A stretch of DNA of 8,267 bases. Origin: Candidatus Woykebacteria bacterium RBG_16_39_9b (lineage in GTDB: Bacteria; Patescibacteriota; Microgenomatia; Woykebacterales; RBG-16-39-9b). Positions 6,355-8,267 of the stretch are shown in pieces. The DNA lies in assembly GCA_001816695.1 (NCBI GenBank), contig MHCR01000016.1, positions 1-8,267 on the forward strand, read 5' to 3'. The position numbers and the translations under genes were made by a program. Each line of letters opens with the position of its first letter. The first letter of the stretch is position 1. The notes under the pieces were generated by a model, which did not search any database, was not told the origin of the DNA, and worked only from the letters and a program-made list of their open reading frames with translations.

Positions 6355-6471
6355 ATACCTGCCAAGGTTTTTTTGTTAAAAAATAAAAAGCAAACGTAAC
6401 ATCTGACCTATAGCCGACCGCAACCGGAGGCAAGTTTCTCAAAAAATTTGGGAATCTTGCCTCCGGTTTTT
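6355..6471 (+). ncRNA. Candidate small RNA or attenuator leader
   Basis: A consensus promoter start (about 6355) and a strong terminator-like hairpin ending at 6471 define a putative transcript of about 117 nt with no convincing ORF. It carries a U-rich/A-rich internal stretch (6366-6390) and the terminal hairpin. It could be a free small RNA, or the 5' leader of the repeat-protein mRNA in which the hairpin acts as an attenuator. I do not recognise a known riboswitch or RNA family. Confidence 0.4.
6422..6471 (+). terminator. Intrinsic terminator-like hairpin
   Basis: A perfect 13-bp stem (6422-6434 with 6456-6468, core CCGGAGGCAAG / CTTGCCTCCGG) is followed by a T5 run (6467-6471). The inner part can extend as a second stem through C6438-G6452 and A6441-T6449 around an A-rich loop, with one T-T mismatch. 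The GC-rich base and T-run are typical of a Rho-independent terminator. The reverse strand shows a short A/T tract too (AA at 6422), but not a run good enough to call it bidirectional. Confidence 0.75.
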
Positions 6472-6495
6472 GGTTTATAAAGCTGGAGCCGGACT

Positions 6496-6501
6496 TATAA
6501 A
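6496..6501 (+). promoter_or_regulatory. Possible second promoter -10 (TATAAA) after the hairpin
   Basis: TATAAA lies 40 bp before the ATG at 6536. A start near 6508 would leave a leader of about 28 nt including the Shine-Dalgarno site and would bypass the hairpin. The -35 region is poor (TTGGTT at 6470-6475, spacer 20 bp). Confidence 0.3.
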
Positions 6502-6515
6502 TGAAATCTATCGCG

Positions 6516-6525
6516 AAAGGGGGTG
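6516..6525 (+). promoter_or_regulatory. Strong Shine-Dalgarno site for the repeat protein
   Basis: AAGGGGGTGA matches the anti-Shine-Dalgarno complement AAGGAGGTGA with one substitution and is spaced 10 nt from the ATG at 6536. It fixes this start and is far better than any ribosome site in the upstream genes. Confidence 0.85.
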
Positions 6526-6535
6526 AAACAAATAA

Positions 6536-7696
6536 ATGATAAAAAGATTAATTTACGGTGCAGCCAGTGCTAGTTTAGCTCTTTCGCTATCCATGGCACC
6601 ATCTTTGGCTGCAGACGCTTCTAACGACACAACCGGCGCAGAATCTAATAATGAAGCTGAGGTTGAAGTTGAAAACGACGTCACTGTAAGCCAATACAAC
6701 GACGCTGAAATTCACAACAATATCTCCATTTGGTCCAACACTGGTGGAAATAGCGCAAGCAAAAATACTGGTGATGGTTCCGTTAAAACTGGAGACGCCA
6801 GTGCTGGGGTAGCTGTTAGCAATACTGCAAACAGCAACAGCGCCAGTCTTTCAGTTTCTGGAGGTGGCGACCTTTCAGCATCCAACGAAACTACTGGTTA
6901 CGACTCTGATAATGAGGCTGAAGTCGAGATTGACAATGATGTCGACCTAACGCAACGAAACAGAGCAAATGTCTGCAACTGCGTTCAAGTAGGTGTTAAC
7001 ACTGGTGATAACGATTCTGACAAGAACACCGGTGATGGCAGCGTCGACACAGGTGATGCTGATGCCGAGGTTTCTATTGCAACCATGGTGAACAGAAACT
7101 GGGCCGAAGTTTCCCTAAACGGTGGTGGAGATCCATCTGCTTCCAACAGCGAAACTGGTGCGGAGTCTGAAAACGAGGCTGAAGTTGAAATTGAAACCGA
7201 CGTCGACGTACTTCAGGAAAATGATGCTAACATCCACAACTTTGTTGGCGTAGATGCTAACACTGGTGGAAATAGCGCTGATAAGAATACCGGTGATGGC
7301 AGTGTTGAAACCGGAGATGCAGAAGTCGATGTTGAAATCGAAAACGCTGCAAACTCCAACTCTGCTTCCATTGAAGGTATGGACGACCCAGATGTTTCAG
7401 CATCCAACGAAACTACTGGTTATGACTCCGAGAACGAAGCTGAAGTTGAAATCGAAAATGACCTTGATCTAACTCAAGGAAACAGGGCCGATGTCAGCAA
7501 CAGTGGAGAAATTGGAGCAAACACTGGTGATAACGATTCTGACAAGAACACCGGTGATGGCAGCGTCGACACAGGTGATGCTGATGTTGAAATTTCTGTT
7601 TCCACAGAAGCCAACGAGAATACTCTCAATGGTGAAGATGGAGACGGCGACTCAGTTAATGTCGACGTAGACGTAAATGTAGAAGTAGGGGACTAA
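6536..7696 (+). CDS. Exported acidic repeat protein with four 87-residue units
   Basis: 386 residues. A signal peptide (MIKR, hydrophobic 9-22, probable cleavage after S-L-A at residue 25) is followed by four units: A 28-114, B 115-201, C 202-288, D 289-375, then an acidic Val/Asp tail. Each unit runs ASNxTTG, an acidic NEAEVEIEND segment, a polar turn with N, then NTGxNxxxKNTGDGSV-TGDA and a strand-rich end. A and C are alike (TGAES, TGGNSA), as are B and D (TGYDS, TGDNDSDKN), so the true unit is a 174-residue A-B pair present twice. The alternating strand/turn pattern suggests a beta-solenoid or sandwich, and dense Asp/Asn/Gly turns could bind Ca2+, though no RTX nonapeptide is present. Only unit B has Cys (C147-N-C149). 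There is no sorting motif or C-terminal anchor, so it should be secreted or held by partners. Strong promoter and ribosome site suggest an abundant surface protein. No named family recognised. Confidence 0.9.
   Translation: MIKRLIYGAASASLALSLSMAPSLAADASNDTTGAESNNEAEVEVENDVTVSQYNDAEIHNNISIWSNTGGNSASKNTGDGSVKTGDASAGVAVSNTANSNSASLSVSGGGDLSASNETTGYDSDNEAEVEIDNDVDLTQRNRANVCNCVQVGVNTGDNDSDKNTGDGSVDTGDADAEVSIATMVNRNWAEVSLNGGGDPSASNSETGAESENEAEVEIETDVDVLQENDANIHNFVGVDANTGGNSADKNTGDGSVETGDAEVDVEIENAANSNSASIEGMDDPDVSASNETTGYDSENEAEVEIENDLDLTQGNRADVSNSGEIGANTGDNDSDKNTGDGSVDTGDADVEISVSTEANENTLNGEDGDGDSVNVDVDVNVEVGD
6617..7138 (+). repeat. 522-bp intragenic repeat, copy 1 (units A+B)
   Basis: Encodes residues 28-201. 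Every position matched between the two copies is offset by exactly 522 bp with no indel. Exact blocks include 6737-6756, 6873-6900 and 6998-7064. Confidence 0.85.
6998..7064 (+). repeat. 67-bp exact repeat, copy 1
   Basis: Identical over 67 bp to 7520-7586, including third codon positions. It encodes the NTGDNDSDKNTGDGSVDTGD core of unit B. Confidence 0.95.
7139..7660 (+). repeat. 522-bp intragenic repeat, copy 2 (units C+D)
   Basis: Encodes residues 202-375 in register with copy 1. Unit D diverges at its end into the acidic C-terminal tail. Confidence 0.85.
7520..7586 (+). repeat. 67-bp exact repeat, copy 2
   Basis: Identical to 6998-7064; encodes the core of unit D. Its exactness against a more diverged surrounding points to recent duplication or gene conversion. 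Confidence 0.95.
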
Positions 7697-7723
7697 ACGA
7701 ATCCTAACTTCTTCCTTGGGGCA

Positions 7724-7753
7724 GGCTTTCCCCCGAATCAGTCGGGGGAAGCC
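7724..7753 (+). other. GC-rich hairpin between the two exported-protein genes
   Basis: GGCTT-T-CCCCCGA (7724-7736) pairs with TCGGGGGAAGCC (7742-7753) as a 12-bp stem with one bulged T and a 5-nt loop. No T-run follows, so it is not a standard intrinsic terminator. More likely it stabilises or processes the mRNA, or reduces read-through to the next gene. GGGG at 7718-7721 and GGGGG at 7758-7762 could compete for the same C-run. Confidence 0.65.
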
Positions 7754-7760
7754 ACCAGGG

Positions 7761-7799
7761 GGCAGACACAAGAAATTTAAAAAATAGTTTGTGCCTGTC
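7761..7799 (+). other. Imperfect leader hairpin before the last gene
   Basis: GGCAGACACAA (7761-7771) can pair with TTGTGCCTGTC (7789-7799) with one G-U pair and one A-C mismatch around a 17-nt A/T-rich loop. It ends 1 nt before the GAAAGG ribosome site (7801-7806), which lies 8 nt from the ATG at 7815, so it could influence initiation. Confidence 0.4.
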
Positions 7800-7814
7800 A
7801 GAAAGGTAATTTAA

Positions 7815-8267
7815 ATGAAAACCTGGAAAAATTTTGTAACAAGTCTCGTACTTAGTTTAGTTTTGGTATTTGTTCCTGGCACAATGCCAGCTTTTGCATT
7901 ACCTGAGACTCCTTCAACTCCAGAGCAACCAGATACAACGCAAGTTGAAACCCCAGACAATCCAGAACTACCAGATAATTACATCGGAGAAGATACCAAC
8001 ACATCAAATACTTCTGATTCTAACGATTCTTCTACCTCTGAACAAACAAACACCAACAACGATTCTAGCTCTTCTAATAGTGATACTGGATCCGATTCAA
8101 CCAATACCTCGTCCACCTCTACTACAAATAATACAGATGCTCAGATAGACAACGATGCCTCAATTGGTAATACAGTGAATCTAGATTCCGTGACAGGAAA
8201 TAATGGAGCGGATAAAAATACTGGTAACGGAACGGTCGAGTCTGGTAGTGCTGCTGCTATCGCAGAC
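7815..8267 (+). CDS. Exported Ser/Thr/Asn-rich protein with the same repeat motif (C-terminus off window)
   Basis: 151 codons to the right edge without a stop. A signal peptide (basic MKTWK, hydrophobic 7-20, probable cleavage after A-F-A at residue 28) is followed by a Pro/Glu-rich stretch (about 30-55), a low-complexity Ser/Thr/Asn/Asp linker (about 60-112), then the start of a folded repeat: DNDASIGNTVNLDSVTGNN and DKNTGNGTVESGSAAA. This last part matches the TGxNxxxKNTGxGxVxTG core of the preceding gene, so the two belong to one repeat family. The linker is the kind that spans a cell wall or S-layer. GAAAGG (7801-7806) sits 8 nt before the ATG. No own promoter is evident, so it is probably co-transcribed with the preceding gene. 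What lies past the edge, including any cell-wall or membrane anchor, is unknown. Confidence 0.88.
   Translation, partial: MKTWKNFVTSLVLSLVLVFVPGTMPAFALPETPSTPEQPDTTQVETPDNPELPDNYIGEDTNTSNTSDSNDSSTSEQTNTNNDSSSSNSDTGSDSTNTSSTSTTNNTDAQIDNDASIGNTVNLDSVTGNNGADKNTGNGTVESGSAAAIAD

Noticed and set aside
7213..7472. Overlapping plus- and minus-strand open frames within the repeat gene
   Set aside because: Produced by the biased repeat codons in alternate frames; the signal peptide, ribosome site and repeat register support only the 6536-7696 frame.
6617..7660. CRISPR array or mobile element as explanation of the regular repeats
   Set aside because: The repeats are in frame within one ORF, encode conserved protein units, and have no spacer structure or transposase.
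7688..7762. Possible G-quadruplex from four G-runs
   Set aside because: Gaps between runs are about 26, 22 and 9 nt, too long for a typical quadruplex, and one run is better explained by the 7724-7753 hairpin.
7870..8148. 92-codon plus-strand open frame rich in Leu/Ile/Gln/Pro
   Set aside because: It is a shifted reading of the Ser/Thr/Asn linker of the last gene; the true frame has a ribosome site, signal peptide and the shared repeat motif.

Overview
The window looks like a piece of a small AT-rich bacterial genome, most likely from the Candidate Phyla Radiation (Patescibacteria), perhaps a Microgenomates-type lineage. The grounds are short, tightly packed genes, several single-pass membrane proteins without clear relatives, mostly absent Shine-Dalgarno sites, a divergent membrane-anchored Clp-type ATPase, and Asn/Asp/Gly/Thr-rich exported repeat proteins. 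This placement is an inference from gene style; no rRNA or ribosomal protein gene is present to test it. All reading frames are consistent with genetic code 11.

Layout. On the left edge a minus-strand gene (1-276, cut by the window edge) encodes a pterin-4a-carbinolamine dehydratase-like protein. A 21-bp divergent spacer separates it from a plus-strand run: a single-pass membrane protein with a probable extracellular beta-rich domain (298-1041), a 32-residue basic micro-ORF overlapping its stop by ATGA (1038-1136), a GT4 glycosyltransferase closely resembling trehalose synthase TreT (1153-2385), a small membrane protein (2427-2792), and an 818-residue membrane-anchored double-AAA Clp-family ATPase (2773-5229). 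The last two overlap by 20 nt and probably work together. The ATPase has a degenerate first ATPase site and has lost the usual substrate-gripping aromatic pore residues in both rings, so it is unlikely to be a conventional unfoldase.

After a gene-free, promoter-bearing spacer (5230-5481) comes a second small unit: a membrane-anchored protein with a DUF4352-like extracellular domain (5509-6096), followed 3 nt later by a DUF2292/YezD-like small protein (6100-6309).

The third unit is the most striking. A consensus TTGACA-18-TATAAT promoter (6319-6348) leads into a strong intrinsic-terminator-like hairpin (6422-6471). It is followed by an exported acidic repeat protein (6536-7696) with a near-perfect Shine-Dalgarno site. 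That protein is four 87-residue units arranged as a 174-residue two-unit repeat present twice, with 67 bp of exact nucleotide identity between copies. After a structured 118-bp spacer, a second exported protein starts (7815, cut by the right edge) that has a Ser/Thr/Asn-rich linker and then the same repeat motif. These two probably make surface or secreted material. Their promoter, Shine-Dalgarno sites and codon choice suggest much higher expression than the rest of the window.
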